A stretch of 64,000 nt of DNA from Terriglobia bacterium (GCA_020073215.1 JAIQFO010000023.1:1-64000), one strand, 5' to 3'. Positions 9,803 through 20,172 are shown, counted from the first letter of the stretch. Made by a program: numbers and translations. The notes: generated by a model not told the origin, from the letters alone.

Positions 9803-11605
9803 TCATCGTTGATACTCCTTCGATAAGTTGTCCCTTTCACGACGGGATAGAGTCGTGTGCCACAACGTTCTACGGCGCACGAGTGAAAAGCGGTACACGA
9901 AGCCAGCCCTAAGAATCCACCGGAAGGATAACTCATTTCTGGCTGTGCTGAAGAGCCAGACTTGCCTTTGTTGCTTTTGTAGATATGCGGCAGCCAAGCG
10001 AATTGCCATTGCGTAGTCGCCATGGCCCTGTTGCGCCACAGGGGTCCAGCAATCGAATATCATGACAGCGCTAGGATCGCTGGTTTCAAGCCTGAAATCG
10101 ATCTCCGACAAGTGGAACCCGTCATAAACGTCCACCCACAGAAAGTGGGACGGTTGTCTTCCTTGCCTCTGCAAAAAATAACCGGTGGCGCGGCCTTGTC
10201 GCAAACGTTGGGCGCAGCGCGCAAGATATTGCAACGTCTGTTCGTCATCGGCGTTGTTCATGGCGGCAGAAGCAATGTTCTCCCAGCCCAAAGGGCTCAG
10301 GCTCGAGCCTTTGCTTTCTGACATCTTCATTGGCGGGGCTTCAAAAAAGGCAACCTCCTCCTCGGATACGACGCTTCTTTTTGCCCTTGTCAGTGCGTGC
10401 GTCGCGGTCGCAACGATGCCCGTTTTGCCAATTCGGCTTTGTAGGCCCCGGAACAAGTCTCTCCCGCTACGAAGCTGCTTCTCCAAAATTGGAAATCTTC
10501 CAGCAGAAGCCGCGAGCCAATGCCGGCCAACATCTACCAGATGCCGCGTCATGCTCTTTGATAACTGCAGATGGCGGGTCGAGCAAATGGCATTGGAAAA
10601 GCGTTCTTTGTAAGCCTCATCACCTAATCCAAGGTCGAATCTCTTCACCGATGGGTCGGCGCACGCCTCCTCCGTTAAGAGCCGGAGCAGACAGGAGCCG
10701 GGCGACGACTCCTCGTACTGGATATGGAAGGCTGGCAAATACCAAAACCAGCTATCCAAAAACCGGAATCCGTAGTTCCACGCGACCGGCCGGCCGTCGA
10801 CTTCCAACTGGCTGACCTTCAACCAACCGGCGGAACTCAGAAGCCTCCCGAGTTCCATTAGGAAACAACGCCGCTGCGGGCGAATGAGAGGACTCAGGCG
10901 ATTGGTCGCGAGAAATCGTGAAATCTGCGCAGTAAAGATCGATTCCAGGCCGGTCTCTAGTCGTTCTGCACTCAAATGAGCGACGTGGATTGGACCAAGC
11001 TGGCCGAGCTTGTTTAGCCCACGCTTCTCACGTTCTTTCCGCAACACGGATCGGAGGACGGATTGCCGCTGCTCGTTGTTACCCAGAGAAATGACGCCAC
11101 AATCATATGCAGGTCGCCCGTGCAGATGGAACCGGTGAGCCTTAGCAATGGCGGTGATTGCTCGAAGAGTGTGCGACTCCGAAGGGACGTTGGCCAATAC
11201 TAAATGTCGCACGCTCAGCTTATTTATCTCCTCGAGCACAGCCGCTAACACCGCTGCTCGAGTCTCCGGCGCACTTACGATATCGCAGTAATCCGCGGTA
11301 CTGGCCGTCAGGAAAAAGGCTGTATCAGGCACCTCTCGATTGGTCGCCAGGGCAGCCACTCCCCGGAGTTGACCGGACTCATGGACAAGGAAAGTCAACG
11401 GGCGGAGACTGTCCGAGAAAGAGCCGCTTGCAGCCAAAGCCCACTGATGGGTAAAGAAGACCTCCGGGCGCTCCATTCCGAATACCAGGTTGTTCCATTC
11501 AACAGTGATCTCCGGGTCTTCTGGAATCGTCTCCAGAACTGTTACCTTCACGAGGTCCCCATCAAATGAATCTAGCCACCGTCGACGTTCCACCATCATA
11601 ATCAA
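9803..11605 (-). CDS. Two-domain acyltransferase-like protein (BioF2/CelD-type N-terminus, GNAT-like C-terminus)
   Basis: FFTHQWALAASG, VDGRPVAWNYGFRFLDSWFWYLPAFHIQYEESSPGSCLLRLLTEEA; C-terminal GDYAMAIRLAAAYLQKQ..WILRAGFVYRFSL. Confidence 0.65.
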   Translation of the reverse strand: MIMMVERRRWLDSFDGDLVKVTVLETIPEDPEITVEWNNLVFGMERPEVFFTHQWALAASGSFSDSLRPLTFLVHESGQLRGVAALATNREVPDTAFFLTASTADYCDIVSAPETRAAVLAAVLEEINKLSVRHLVLANVPSESHTLRAITAIAKAHRFHLHGRPAYDCGVISLGNNEQRQSVLRSVLRKEREKRGLNKLGQLGPIHVAHLSAERLETGLESIFTAQISRFLATNRLSPLIRPQRRCFLMELGRLLSSAGWLKVSQLEVDGRPVAWNYGFRFLDSWFWYLPAFHIQYEESSPGSCLLRLLTEEACADPSVKRFDLGLGDEAYKERFSNAICSTRHLQLSKSMTRHLVDVGRHWLAASAGRFPILEKQLRSGRDLFRGLQSRIGKTGIVATATHALTRAKRSVVSEEEVAFFEAPPMKMSESKGSSLSPLGWENIASAAMNNADDEQTLQYLARCAQRLRQGRATGYFLQRQGRQPSHFLWVDVYDGFHLSEIDFRLETSDPSAVMIFDCWTPVAQQGHGDYAMAIRLAAAYLQKQQRQVWLFSTARNELSFRWILRAGFVYRFSLVRRRTLWHTTLSRRERDNLSKEYQR

Positions 11606-11718
11606 GCTATTTTACCGTGGTTCCATGCGGTAAATGAAAAGGTCATCGAGTCTGGCCGCGGCTACAATGAACTTAGCTGAGCCTGCTCCGGAACGGGCCG
11701 ATCGCTCATCGAATCACC

Positions 11719-13629
11719 GTGGATCTCCCGCAGAAAATCCGTACCCTGCCCACGTCCCCCGGCGTCTACCTCTACAAAAATGCCGAAGGCGAAGTCATCT
11801 ACGTAGGCAAGGCCAAGAATCTGCGCGCGCGCGTCGGGTCCTACTTCCACGAAGGCCGCTGGGAGGACGCGAAAACGGGCACCCTGGTCCGCGAAGCCGT
11901 CGACGTCGACTACATAGTCGTAGCCAATAATAAAGAGGCGCTCGCCCTAGAAAATCACCTGATCAAGCAGAAGAAGCCGCGTTTCAACATCCTGCTGCGC
12001 GACGACAAGACCTATCCCTACGTGAAACTCACCCTGGCCGAGCGCTTCCCCCGCGTGTACGTGACCCGCCGCCTGCGCAAGGACGGCAGCGCCTACTACG
12101 GCCCCTACTTCCCTGCTAACCTCGCCTACCGTATCGTCGACCTGATTCATCGTCATTTCATGGTTCCGTCGTGCAAGGTGGATTTGACCCGCTATCATCC
12201 GCGTCCGTGTTTGCAGTACTACATCAAACGCTGCCTCGGTCCATGTGTAAAAGACCTGACCACGCCTGAGATTTACGGCGAAGCGGTGCGCGACGTGAAG
12301 CTCTTTCTCGAAGGCCGTCAAACCGACCTCGTCAAGTCTCTGCGTGAGCGCATGTCCGAAGCCGCCGAAGCGCAGGAGTTCGAGCGCGCCGCCCGCTATC
12401 GTGACCTGATCTCCACCGTCGAGCAGTTACAGGAGAAGCAGCGCATCGCCGCCGCCGAAGGCGACGACGCCGATGTTTTCGGCTACCACTACGAAAATCA
12501 AATGCTGGCCGTAAATCTGTTCCACATGCGCGGAGGAAAGGTCTTAGACCGCCGCGAATTTTTCTGGGAAGACCTCCCCGAGTTAACGACCCAGTCAGCC
12601 GAGCAAGACGGTGGAGAGACGGGCGCCCTCGCCCGTCCTGCCGACTCCTTCCACCCCGGCGAATTCTTCTCTGCTCTCGTCAAGCAGCTCTATCTTGCCC
12701 AGCCCTATGTCCCGCGCAATATCTACGTTCCTGTAGACTTCGATGATCTCGAAGAACTGGAAGAAGTTCTCGGCGAGCAACTGGCTGGAGAAGGCGGACG
12801 AGCGACGCGCGTCCACATCACCGTCCCCCAGCGCGGAGACAAGCGCGAACTGATCGATCTCGCCGGCACCAACGCCAAGCAGTCTTACGATCAGCGTTTC
12901 CGAGTCCTGAAGCCAAACGCGCGCGCCATTCAGGAAGCCCTCCAGGACGCGCTGGCTCTCCCCGAATTGCCCAAGCGCATCGAGTGCTTCGATATCAGCC
13001 ACATTCAGGGAGCGGAGACCGTAGCCTCTATGGTCGTCTGGGAAGACGGCAGGATGAAGAAATCCGACTACCGGAAGTTCATCATCAAGACCGTCCAACG
13101 CGTGGACGATTTCGCCTCCATGCGCGAGGTGGTCACGCGCCGCTACCAGCGCTTGTGTGAAGAAGGTAAGCAGGAAGGGAAAAAGTCCATGCCCAGCCTG
13201 GTGCTGATCGACGGAGGCCTGGGCCAGCTTCACGCCGCTGCCCAGGCGCTCGAGGCCCTCGAAATCATCAATCAGCCCCTGGCCGCAATCGCCAAGCGCG
13301 AAGAAATCATTTATGTCCACGGACAGGAAGACGACCCCGTTGTGCTCGACCATCATTCTCCCGTCCTGCATCTGGTGCAGATGATCCGCGACGAAGCTCA
13401 TCGCTTCGCCGTCACCTTCCATCGCAAGCGCCGCCAGATTCGCGACCGTGCCACCGAGCTACGAGAAATCCCCGGTGTAGGAGAATCCACCACCCGCCGC
13501 CTGCTCGAACATTTCGGCAGCCTGCAAGCCGTAAAGCAGGCCGACGTAGGTGCGCTCTCGGCAGTCGTAACCAAGTCGCAAGCGGAAGCCATCCTCGAAC
13601 ACTTCCGGAAGGCAGCCCTTAGCTCTTAG
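11719..13629 (+). CDS. uvrC: Excinuclease ABC subunit C
   Basis: SPGVYLYKNAEGEVIYVGKAKNLRARVGSYF GIY-YIG; C-terminal HhH LREIPGVGESTTRRLLEHFGS; GTG start. Confidence 0.96.
   Translation: MDLPQKIRTLPTSPGVYLYKNAEGEVIYVGKAKNLRARVGSYFHEGRWEDAKTGTLVREAVDVDYIVVANNKEALALENHLIKQKKPRFNILLRDDKTYPYVKLTLAERFPRVYVTRRLRKDGSAYYGPYFPANLAYRIVDLIHRHFMVPSCKVDLTRYHPRPCLQYYIKRCLGPCVKDLTTPEIYGEAVRDVKLFLEGRQTDLVKSLRERMSEAAEAQEFERAARYRDLISTVEQLQEKQRIAAAEGDDADVFGYHYENQMLAVNLFHMRGGKVLDRREFFWEDLPELTTQSAEQDGGETGALARPADSFHPGEFFSALVKQLYLAQPYVPRNIYVPVDFDDLEELEEVLGEQLAGEGGRATRVHITVPQRGDKRELIDLAGTNAKQSYDQRFRVLKPNARAIQEALQDALALPELPKRIECFDISHIQGAETVASMVVWEDGRMKKSDYRKFIIKTVQRVDDFASMREVVTRRYQRLCEEGKQEGKKSMPSLVLIDGGLGQLHAAAQALEALEIINQPLAAIAKREEIIYVHGQEDDPVVLDHHSPVLHLVQMIRDEAHRFAVTFHRKRRQIRDRATELREIPGVGESTTRRLLEHFGSLQAVKQADVGALSAVVTKSQAEAILEHFRKAALSS
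12618..12637. repeat. Family A palindrome in frame within uvrC
   Basis: gacgggcg-ccct-cgcccgtc, perfect 8-bp stem; encodes ETGALARP in the GGETGALARPAD linker. Confidence 0.75.
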
Positions 13630-13643
13630 CTGTTAGCTCTCAG
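13619..13643. repeat. Period-7 array overlapping the uvrC stop codon
   Basis: TTAGCTC TTAGCTG TTAGCTC TCAG; the uvrC TAG stop (13627-13629) lies inside. Confidence 0.8.
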
Positions 13644-13657
13644 TCCCACCAATTTTG

Positions 13658-13690
13658 TCATCCTGAGCGCAGCGAAGGACCTGCTTTTGG
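13658..13690. repeat. Family D dispersed repeat TTGTCATCCTGAGCGCAGCGAAGGACCTGCTTTT
   Basis: Second copy in inverse orientation at about 34079-34117. Confidence 0.75.
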
Positions 13691-13814
13691 CCGCGTCTCG
13701 AGTGTGCCCGCCTTCCGTTTCTTGGAAGGCTGGCTTCGCTCCCGGACAAGCGACCGGCAATAGCGCTACAATTGCAATCGTAGCTCGTGATTGCGATTCG
13801 AGCGGGAGGTCCCC

Positions 13815-13976
13815 ATGCCCGTGTACGACTACGTCTGCAAAGATTGTCACAAGACCTTCGAAGCCATTCTCACCCTGAAAGAACACGAAATTGACGTGAA
13901 ATGCCCCAAGTGCGGCAGTAAGAACGTGGAGCAAGAGGTGACCGCGTTTTATGCCGTGACCGGGAAGAAGAGTTAA
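13815..13976 (+). CDS. FmdB-family zinc ribbon protein
   Basis: MPVYDYVCKDCHKTFEAILTLKEHEIDVKCPKCGS. Confidence 0.85.
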   Translation: MPVYDYVCKDCHKTFEAILTLKEHEIDVKCPKCGSKNVEQEVTAFYAVTGKKS

Positions 13977-14081
13977 GCGACCCTCTAGCAGAAGAATTTG
14001 GCTGGGAACAGCTAAGCAGAGCCGCGCGGCGAAGTCGGCGAGCGAAGTGCGTCCCGTGGCAACCCGCCGCGTCCAAGCCCG

Positions 14082-14252
14082 AGCCCTACCGCCCATCCAA
14101 TAGCCGGGTGTCCCATCCTTGCGCGTTCTTTGCGCAAGGGTGGGATTTGAGAGTCGCCGGCAGCCCCACCCTTCCCTTTTGAACGGCGGAATTTGTGGTC
14201 TGTCAGACGCCTGAGATTTTCATCGATTCAAGCCCTACCGCCCATCCAATAG
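14082..14252. repeat. 22-bp direct repeats flanking a hairpin-containing insertion-like segment
   Basis: agccctaccgcccatccaatag at 14082-14103 and 14231-14252 (exact). Confidence 0.85.
14104..14146. repeat. Family C hairpin CCGGGTGTCCCA
   Basis: ccgggtgtcccatccttgcgcgttctttgcgcaagggtggga; 14-bp stem with one mismatch. Confidence 0.8.
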
Positions 14253-15443
14253 CTTCGTGGCCCGGAACGATTTCACCACGATCTGATTCGGTTGCATCCC
14301 GACCGGGATGATGGTTAACAAGGAATATTCTGATGGCTCGAATTTCTTTTTGGGCTGGCGTTTTTGAATCACGACCAGGTCTCCGGAACCGGAGTCGAGC
14401 ACCAGCAGATAGTTCTGACTCTGCGAGAGCGCCAGCGCGTCGGGATGCGTCCCAACCGGCAGATACGCGATGATCTTGCCCTGGTCAATATCATAGACCG
14501 CGATATCATTCGATCCGAAGTTAGAAATATACAAGCGCGAGTTGTCGAGCGATACCACGCCGCGGGTGGGCTGGCTGCCGATCAGATAGCTGCCCGAAAC
14601 TTCGTTGGCCGCAGTTTCGATGATGGAGATGCTGCCGGCATCGAAGTTGAACGCAATCAGTTCTCCGCCATCCGGTTTCAATGCCAGACTGACCGGAGAT
14701 TTCCCAACATCCAGGAGCGTGAGCAGTTTGTCGTTCTGGGTTTCATTTCTCTGGGGTTCATTCTTCCGGGGTTCATGCTTAAGAGCGATGGCGGCGACCT
14801 GTCCTGATCCCGAACACGAGATGAACGCCTTGCTCGAATCGGGCAGGATGGCGATGTCTTCGGGATGAATGCAGACATTGATGGCGGAGCGCACGGCCAT
14901 GCGCGCGGTGTCGATGATGGAGACGGTGTTGTCGGCGCGATTGGTGACAACCACGGTCGATCCGTCCGGCGAGACGCGGGCCAACCCGGGGTTGCCGCCG
15001 ACCCGGAGCGTAGCCGCAATGGTACGGCGCTCGAGATCGAGCACGGAGACGTTGCCGGAGCCGGAATTAGCGACGTAGCCGCGGCGGCCATCGGGAGAAA
15101 CGTCGATCAAGTACGGACGCCCGTAGACGCCGATGGTAGCGACGACTTTATTCTGCTCCGCGTCGATCACGCTGACATTCGAAGAGCCGGTGTTCACGAC
15201 GTACACTTCGTTGCGCTTGGGATTGGCCGCGACTCCGGTGGGTTCGGTGCCGACTTGCAGGGTTCGTACCGGCCGAAAGCTGCGCAGGTCGATCACCGTG
15301 ACCGTGTTGCTCTTGCCATTCGTTATGTAAGCGTACTCACGGTAGAGCGGGCCATAGGCGGGGAGAGTGCGCTGGTGGAAGTAGTACCAGCCGGCGGCCA
15401 GGACGAGCGGGACGAGGACCGCGATTAGCAGGAATTTTCTCAA
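14235..15443 (-). CDS. YVTN/YncE-like beta-propeller repeat protein with N-terminal membrane anchor
   Basis: Repeated VTVIDLRSFRPVRTLQVGTEPTGVAANPKRNEVYVVNTGSSNVSVIDAE units. Confidence 0.88.
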   Translation of the reverse strand: MRKFLLIAVLVPLVLAAGWYYFHQRTLPAYGPLYREYAYITNGKSNTVTVIDLRSFRPVRTLQVGTEPTGVAANPKRNEVYVVNTGSSNVSVIDAEQNKVVATIGVYGRPYLIDVSPDGRRGYVANSGSGNVSVLDLERRTIAATLRVGGNPGLARVSPDGSTVVVTNRADNTVSIIDTARMAVRSAINVCIHPEDIAILPDSSKAFISCSGSGQVAAIALKHEPRKNEPQRNETQNDKLLTLLDVGKSPVSLALKPDGGELIAFNFDAGSISIIETAANEVSGSYLIGSQPTRGVVSLDNSRLYISNFGSNDIAVYDIDQGKIIAYLPVGTHPDALALSQSQNYLLVLDSGSGDLVVIQKRQPKKKFEPSEYSLLTIIPVGMQPNQIVVKSFRATKLLDGR

Positions 15444-15504
15444 GGACGAGTTGGCCTCGCTGAAGGCAAGAGATTAACAGATGCAGCCGAGGTTCGGTCC
15501 GGCA

Positions 15505-16569
15505 TCAATCGGCAGAAGTAGTCGCTTCAGCACGAACGCGATTCGATGCGGGAATACTCCTCCCCAGCACCGCCGCGATCTGCCGGACCTGCGCCATCAG
15601 CGCGTCGAACTGATCGGGATAGAGCGACTGCATCCCATCCGACAACGCGCGGTCGGGATCGTGGTGGACTTCGACGATCAGGCCATCGGCTCCCACGGCG
15701 ACGGCGGCGCGGGAGAGTGGCGTAACCTTGTTGCGCTTCCCGGTGCCATGGCTGGGATCGACGATGATGGGCAGATGGCTCAAGCGCTGGACGGCGGGCA
15801 CAACGCTGAGATCGAGCGTGTTGCGGGTGTGATCGGCGAAGGTGCGCACTCCTCGCTCGCACAGGACTACGTTGTAGTTGCCCTCGCTCATGATGTACTC
15901 GGCGGCCATGAGAAATTCTTCGAGCGTCGCCGAGATGCCGCGCTTCAGCAGGACAGGCTTGCGGGCGCGTCCAGCGCGCTTGAGCAGAGAGAAGTTCTGC
16001 ATGTTGCGAGCGCCGATCTGGATGACATCGGCGTACTGATCGACCAGTTCGAGCGATTCGTAATCCACGGCTTCGGTCACGACGAGCAGGCCGAAGCGAT
16101 CGCGGACCTCGGCCATGATCTTCAGACCCTCTTCGCCCATTCCCTGAAAAGAGTAGGGAGAGGTGCGGGGTTTGTAGGCTCCGCCGCGGAAGAACTGAGC
16201 TCCGGCACGGGCGACGCACTCGGCGACTTTGAACGCCTGGTCGCGGTTCTCGATGGCGCAAGGGCCGGCGACGATGGCCAGGCCGGGGCCTCCGATGGTG
16301 ACGGGCGAATCGGGAAACTTGATCACCGTGTTGTCGGGCTTGGTGTCGCGGCTGACCAACTTGTAGGGCTTGCTGACGCGGATGACTTCCTGCACGCCGG
16401 GCATTTCTTCGAGCGTGCCGGATTCGACCTCGCCCTGGTTGCCGGTGATGCCAATGGCGGTGCGTTGCGCGCCGGGCATGGAGTGGGCGCGGTATCCGAG
16501 CGCTTCGATTTTCTGGCAAACGGCGCGGACCTGCTCTTCGGTGGCCTGCGCTTGCATGACGACCAGCAT
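15505..16569 (-). CDS. aroF: 3-deoxy-7-phosphoheptulonate synthase (AroF/KDPS-like)
   Basis: [56 protein letters not shown]. Confidence 0.93.
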   Translation of the reverse strand: MLVVMQAQATEEQVRAVCQKIEALGYRAHSMPGAQRTAIGITGNQGEVESGTLEEMPGVQEVIRVSKPYKLVSRDTKPDNTVIKFPDSPVTIGGPGLAIVAGPCAIENRDQAFKVAECVARAGAQFFRGGAYKPRTSPYSFQGMGEEGLKIMAEVRDRFGLLVVTEAVDYESLELVDQYADVIQIGARNMQNFSLLKRAGRARKPVLLKRGISATLEEFLMAAEYIMSEGNYNVVLCERGVRTFADHTRNTLDLSVVPAVQRLSHLPIIVDPSHGTGKRNKVTPLSRAAVAVGADGLIVEVHHDPDRALSDGMQSLYPDQFDALMAQVRQIAAVLGRSIPASNRVRAEATTSAD

Positions 16570-16648
16570 GGGGAATACTCCAAAACTTTAAGTTTAGCGG
16601 GTGGCGGAGAACGGGGCAAATGGCGTACGGCCGCGGTAGTGGATCAGG

Positions 16649-19594
16649 TTACTGCAGCTTCGAGTACTCCGCCTTGGCTTCTTTCAGGATTGGGATGTTG
16701 ACATCGGCGTCTTTCCAGAGGGCGAAGAAGTCCTGGTAGGCAGTGCGGCTTTTCTGTGCATCACTCTGGAGCGCATAAGCGCGGCCCAGCCCCAAATGCG
16801 CGAGAGACATGAGCGGGTCGGACGGAGCGCTGCCGCGGAGCGCGAGAATCTTCTGAAACTCCTGGGCCGCTTCACTGCCGTGACCGGTCTTCAGATAGGC
16901 AAGTCCGCGGATATACAAGACCGCACTGTTGGCCTTGTCGTAAGCGTTCGCCGGCTTCAGCAGTTCGATCGCCTTGGTCGCATCGCCGCTGCTGAGCGTC
17001 GCGGCCGCCCGCACCTGGGGAACGAAAACGGCTTGTACCAGGACGTCGTCGGGGCGGCTCTTGGCGACTTCTTCCGCCAAGTCGAGCGCTTTCTTGTTCT
17101 CTCCCGCGAAGGCTAAGACATTCCCCGCTGAGAGCTTTTGGTTGTAATCTTGAAAAATCCCCAGGGACGCATTGGCGGATTCAATCGCCTCTTTGCGATT
17201 CCCGGCCAGTGCCTGTACCCACGCGCGCTCCGACACCGCGCCCGCCTCCGCACTCTTGACCTGGACTCTCTGACCGACCTGGCGGGCCTTCTCATAGAAG
17301 TCTTCGGCCTGACGAAGCTGGCCATGGGAGGCCGCGATATCACCATGGCGAAAGAAGACGGCCCACTCCAGGTCCGGCTGCGCTTTGCTGAGAGATTCTT
17401 CGCTCTCCATGGTGGCGAGATCGCCCTGGGCCAGTGCGATGGTGGCTAAGGTGTCGTGCAGGGACAGGAATTCGGGGTGAAGCTGCAGTCCCTGTTTAGC
17501 AACGGCCTTGGCTTCCTCCAGCCGGTTAAGTCCCATGTACGCGCTCGCCGAATTCAAATAGCCGCGCGATTCATCGGGGGCCACGCGAATGCCCTCTCTG
17601 GCGTTCTCTAGCGCCTTGTCAAAATCGCCCAGTTGCAGATCGGGGACGGAGAGATTGATGTAGGGGGTTACGTCTCGAGGATAAGTCTGCTTGTACAGTT
17701 CGTAGGAAGCGTTGCCCTTCTCCAACTGGCCACTGTCGGCATAGTAGTGGGAGGTGATGTAAAGTCTCTCTCGCTCGCTGGCACGGTCCTTGAGCTCGAA
17801 GGCTTTTTTGCGACATTCCTCAGACGCGTTCAGCTGTCCGTAGTTGCCATACACCACGCCCAGCCGGGCATAGGCCATAGCGAAGTTGGGATCCAACTCG
17901 AGAGCCCGCTTGTAGAAGGGGATGGATGCCAAGTCATCCCCCGCGGCGTGCTTCTCATCGCCCAAGGTGAACGCCTTCAGCGCCTCCAGCGACGACGTGG
18001 TCGCTTCCTCGAGCGGCTTGTCAAACCTCTGGATGGATGCCAGAGACTCGCCGAGTTTTTCGCGTAATTGAGAAGTGGATTGATCGAGGGCCTTCAACAC
18101 CTGCTCTTTGCTGTCCGCCCGGGCCTGCACCTCGGCAAGCGTGTCGCCGGATGCGACATTGACGGCATCGAGCGTCACCACGTACTGGCTCCCCATGCCG
18201 GCAATTGATCCGACAAGCAACGCTTTCACCCCCGTGCGTTGCGCGATTTCGCGCCCGATGCCGGGAGTGATGCGCTCCTCCGGCGACTTGCCCATCAAAG
18301 TCAACGTGTGGCGCGCCCGTTCGTCCGAGACCACATTCAAGAACGGTGACTGCTGCAGGTCGACGGCCAGCGCTTTCTTGAGCGTCCCGTCGAAAACCGC
18401 ATCGCCGGTGGAATTGACAAAATCCGCGAGCAGAATGGAGTCCTTCTCCGTAATGGCATGAGCGCGGGACGAACGGAAGTAGAGTGCGCCGGCCACGACC
18501 GCGAGTAAGATCCCGGTCACGGGAGCGAGAATCTTCCAAAGCGGGCGGCGCGGGACTTCCACTGCAACCGAGCCGCTGGCTTGGGGGGCAGGCACGCCGG
18601 CGGAGCTGGTTCGTTCGCGGGGCCGCAGGTGGGATCCGGAACTCATCCCGGAACCAGAGGCTGCGGGGACGGCTGGGCTCGAAGCGGGCGCCGGTTCGAC
18701 CTCGCTCTGTACCGCTGCCCGTCCCGAATCCGAGTCCCGTTTCAGTCGCTGCAGGTCGGCGCGCAGGTCCCCGGCGTGCTGGTAGCGCAGGTTGCGATCT
18801 TTCTCCAGCGCCTTATTCACGATGCGCTCAAGTTCGAGCGGGAGATCGGGATTCAGGCGCACTGGGGCCGCGGGAGCTTTGTGCAGAATGGAATCGAACA
18901 AAGCGGCCGAAGTCTCCCCTCGGAATGGGAGCGCGCCGGTCGCCATCTCATAGAGGACCGCGCCGAACGAGAACAGATCGGTGCGGCCGTCGATGTCCTT
19001 TCCCAGGGCCTGCTCGGGCGACATGTAGGCAACTGTTCCCAGGGCCATACCTGGGCTCGTCAGGTGCTGATCGTCCACCCCCACGGTAGCCTCTCCCGGG
19101 GCTGCGTCCGTGCGACCGGCCATTGGGGTCAGCTTGGCCAACCCGAAGTCGAGGATCTTGGCGTGGCCGCGCTTGGTCACAAACAGATTCGCTGGCTTGA
19201 TGTCGCGGTGCACAATGCCTTCCGCATGGGCCGCATCAAGCGCGTCGGCGATTTCGATGGCCAGCGACAGAAGGGTTTCGATCTCGATCGGGCGCCCGGC
19301 GATTCGATGCTTGAGCGTCATGCCGTCAAGGAATTCCATGGCAATGAATGGATGCCCCTCGTGCTCGCCGATGTCGTGGATGGTGCAGATGTTGGGATGA
19401 TTCAGGGCTGAGGCAGCCTGCGCCTCGCGCTGGAAGCGGCTCAGGGCTTGCGGATCGCGGGCTACTTCCTCGGGCAGGAACTTAAGGGCAATGAAACGCC
19501 GAAGGCGCGTGTCTTCGGCCTTGTACACCACGCCCATTCCACCCCCACCCAGCTTTTCGATAATGCGGTAGTGCGAAATGGTCTGACCGATCAT
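16649..19594 (-). CDS. Serine/threonine protein kinase with TPR-like C-terminus
   Basis: [65 protein letters not shown]; one TM segment; helical repeats. Confidence 0.93.
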   Translation of the reverse strand: MIGQTISHYRIIEKLGGGGMGVVYKAEDTRLRRFIALKFLPEEVARDPQALSRFQREAQAASALNHPNICTIHDIGEHEGHPFIAMEFLDGMTLKHRIAGRPIEIETLLSLAIEIADALDAAHAEGIVHRDIKPANLFVTKRGHAKILDFGLAKLTPMAGRTDAAPGEATVGVDDQHLTSPGMALGTVAYMSPEQALGKDIDGRTDLFSFGAVLYEMATGALPFRGETSAALFDSILHKAPAAPVRLNPDLPLELERIVNKALEKDRNLRYQHAGDLRADLQRLKRDSDSGRAAVQSEVEPAPASSPAVPAASGSGMSSGSHLRPRERTSSAGVPAPQASGSVAVEVPRRPLWKILAPVTGILLAVVAGALYFRSSRAHAITEKDSILLADFVNSTGDAVFDGTLKKALAVDLQQSPFLNVVSDERARHTLTLMGKSPEERITPGIGREIAQRTGVKALLVGSIAGMGSQYVVTLDAVNVASGDTLAEVQARADSKEQVLKALDQSTSQLREKLGESLASIQRFDKPLEEATTSSLEALKAFTLGDEKHAAGDDLASIPFYKRALELDPNFAMAYARLGVVYGNYGQLNASEECRKKAFELKDRASERERLYITSHYYADSGQLEKGNASYELYKQTYPRDVTPYINLSVPDLQLGDFDKALENAREGIRVAPDESRGYLNSASAYMGLNRLEEAKAVAKQGLQLHPEFLSLHDTLATIALAQGDLATMESEESLSKAQPDLEWAVFFRHGDIAASHGQLRQAEDFYEKARQVGQRVQVKSAEAGAVSERAWVQALAGNRKEAIESANASLGIFQDYNQKLSAGNVLAFAGENKKALDLAEEVAKSRPDDVLVQAVFVPQVRAAATLSSGDATKAIELLKPANAYDKANSAVLYIRGLAYLKTGHGSEAAQEFQKILALRGSAPSDPLMSLAHLGLGRAYALQSDAQKSRTAYQDFFALWKDADVNIPILKEAKAEYSKLQ

Positions 19595-19706
19595 CGGACG
19601 ATGTGGCTTTCGGGTCGCTTCATCTTACGGACGCGACCTCCACTAGTCAACGAATGGCGTCTCTCGCTCAAGCGTGTCGAAACCGGAGCCGCTCTCCGAC
19701 TGTCGA

Positions 19707-20050
19707 CTAGCGTAGGGTGCGCCGTTCCGCCTCTGGCGCCTCGGCATCCAGAATTTGCCTAACCTTGGCCACCAACTCCGATACCGAGAAGGGCTTAGCC
19801 GGGAGCCACAGTCCCGGAGCAAGCACCTCATCGTGCACGATCGCGTCGCTGGTATAGCGGGAAACGTACAGAACTCCGGTACGGGGGGTATCCGTGTCAC
19901 TTGCTCGGCGAGGCGAGGGCCGTTCATCCCGAACAGGATCACATCCGTAGCCAGCAGTTGGATGTCCGGGTGATGGGCGCGGCCTGGGGCGAGACCTTCC
20001 TCCGGCCCGGCGGCGGGCAAGACTTTGATGACCGTGGTTCGCCCGCACTG
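19707..20050 (-). pseudogene. Decayed hybrid histidine kinase C-terminus / response-regulator receiver remnant
   Basis: GRTTVIKVLPAAG + HPDIQLLATDVILFGMNGPRLAEQVTRIP in one frame, continued as RTGVLYVSRYTSDAIVHDEVLAPGLWLPAKPFSVSELVAKVRQILD in another frame after a C6 run (about 19881-19887). Confidence 0.7.
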
Positions 20051-20139
20051 TGGAAGAAGGACGAAAGGAGCAGCACCGCCTCTTTGATCGGCCCTCGATC
20101 CGGGCATCGCGGAGCACGGACCACGCTCCGGCGCTTTGC

Positions 20140-20163
20140 GATATATTGTGTTATATATATATC
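20140..20163 (+). promoter_or_regulatory. AT-rich palindrome immediately upstream of chrB, candidate operator
   Basis: GATATAT-tgtgttatat-ATATATC, 9 nt before the ATG at 20173. Confidence 0.45.
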
Positions 20164-20172
20164 CTATTGGCA

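Noticed and set aside
12595-13422. 275-aa minus-strand ORF
   Set aside because: Antisense to uvrC; no motif support.
15481-16701. 406-aa plus-strand and 330-aa minus-strand alternative ORFs
   Set aside because: Both overlap the well-supported DAHP synthase gene; the minus-strand alternative is an Arg/His-rich out-of-frame translation.
18581-19411. 276-aa plus-strand ORF
   Set aside because: Antisense to the Ser/Thr kinase domain gene.
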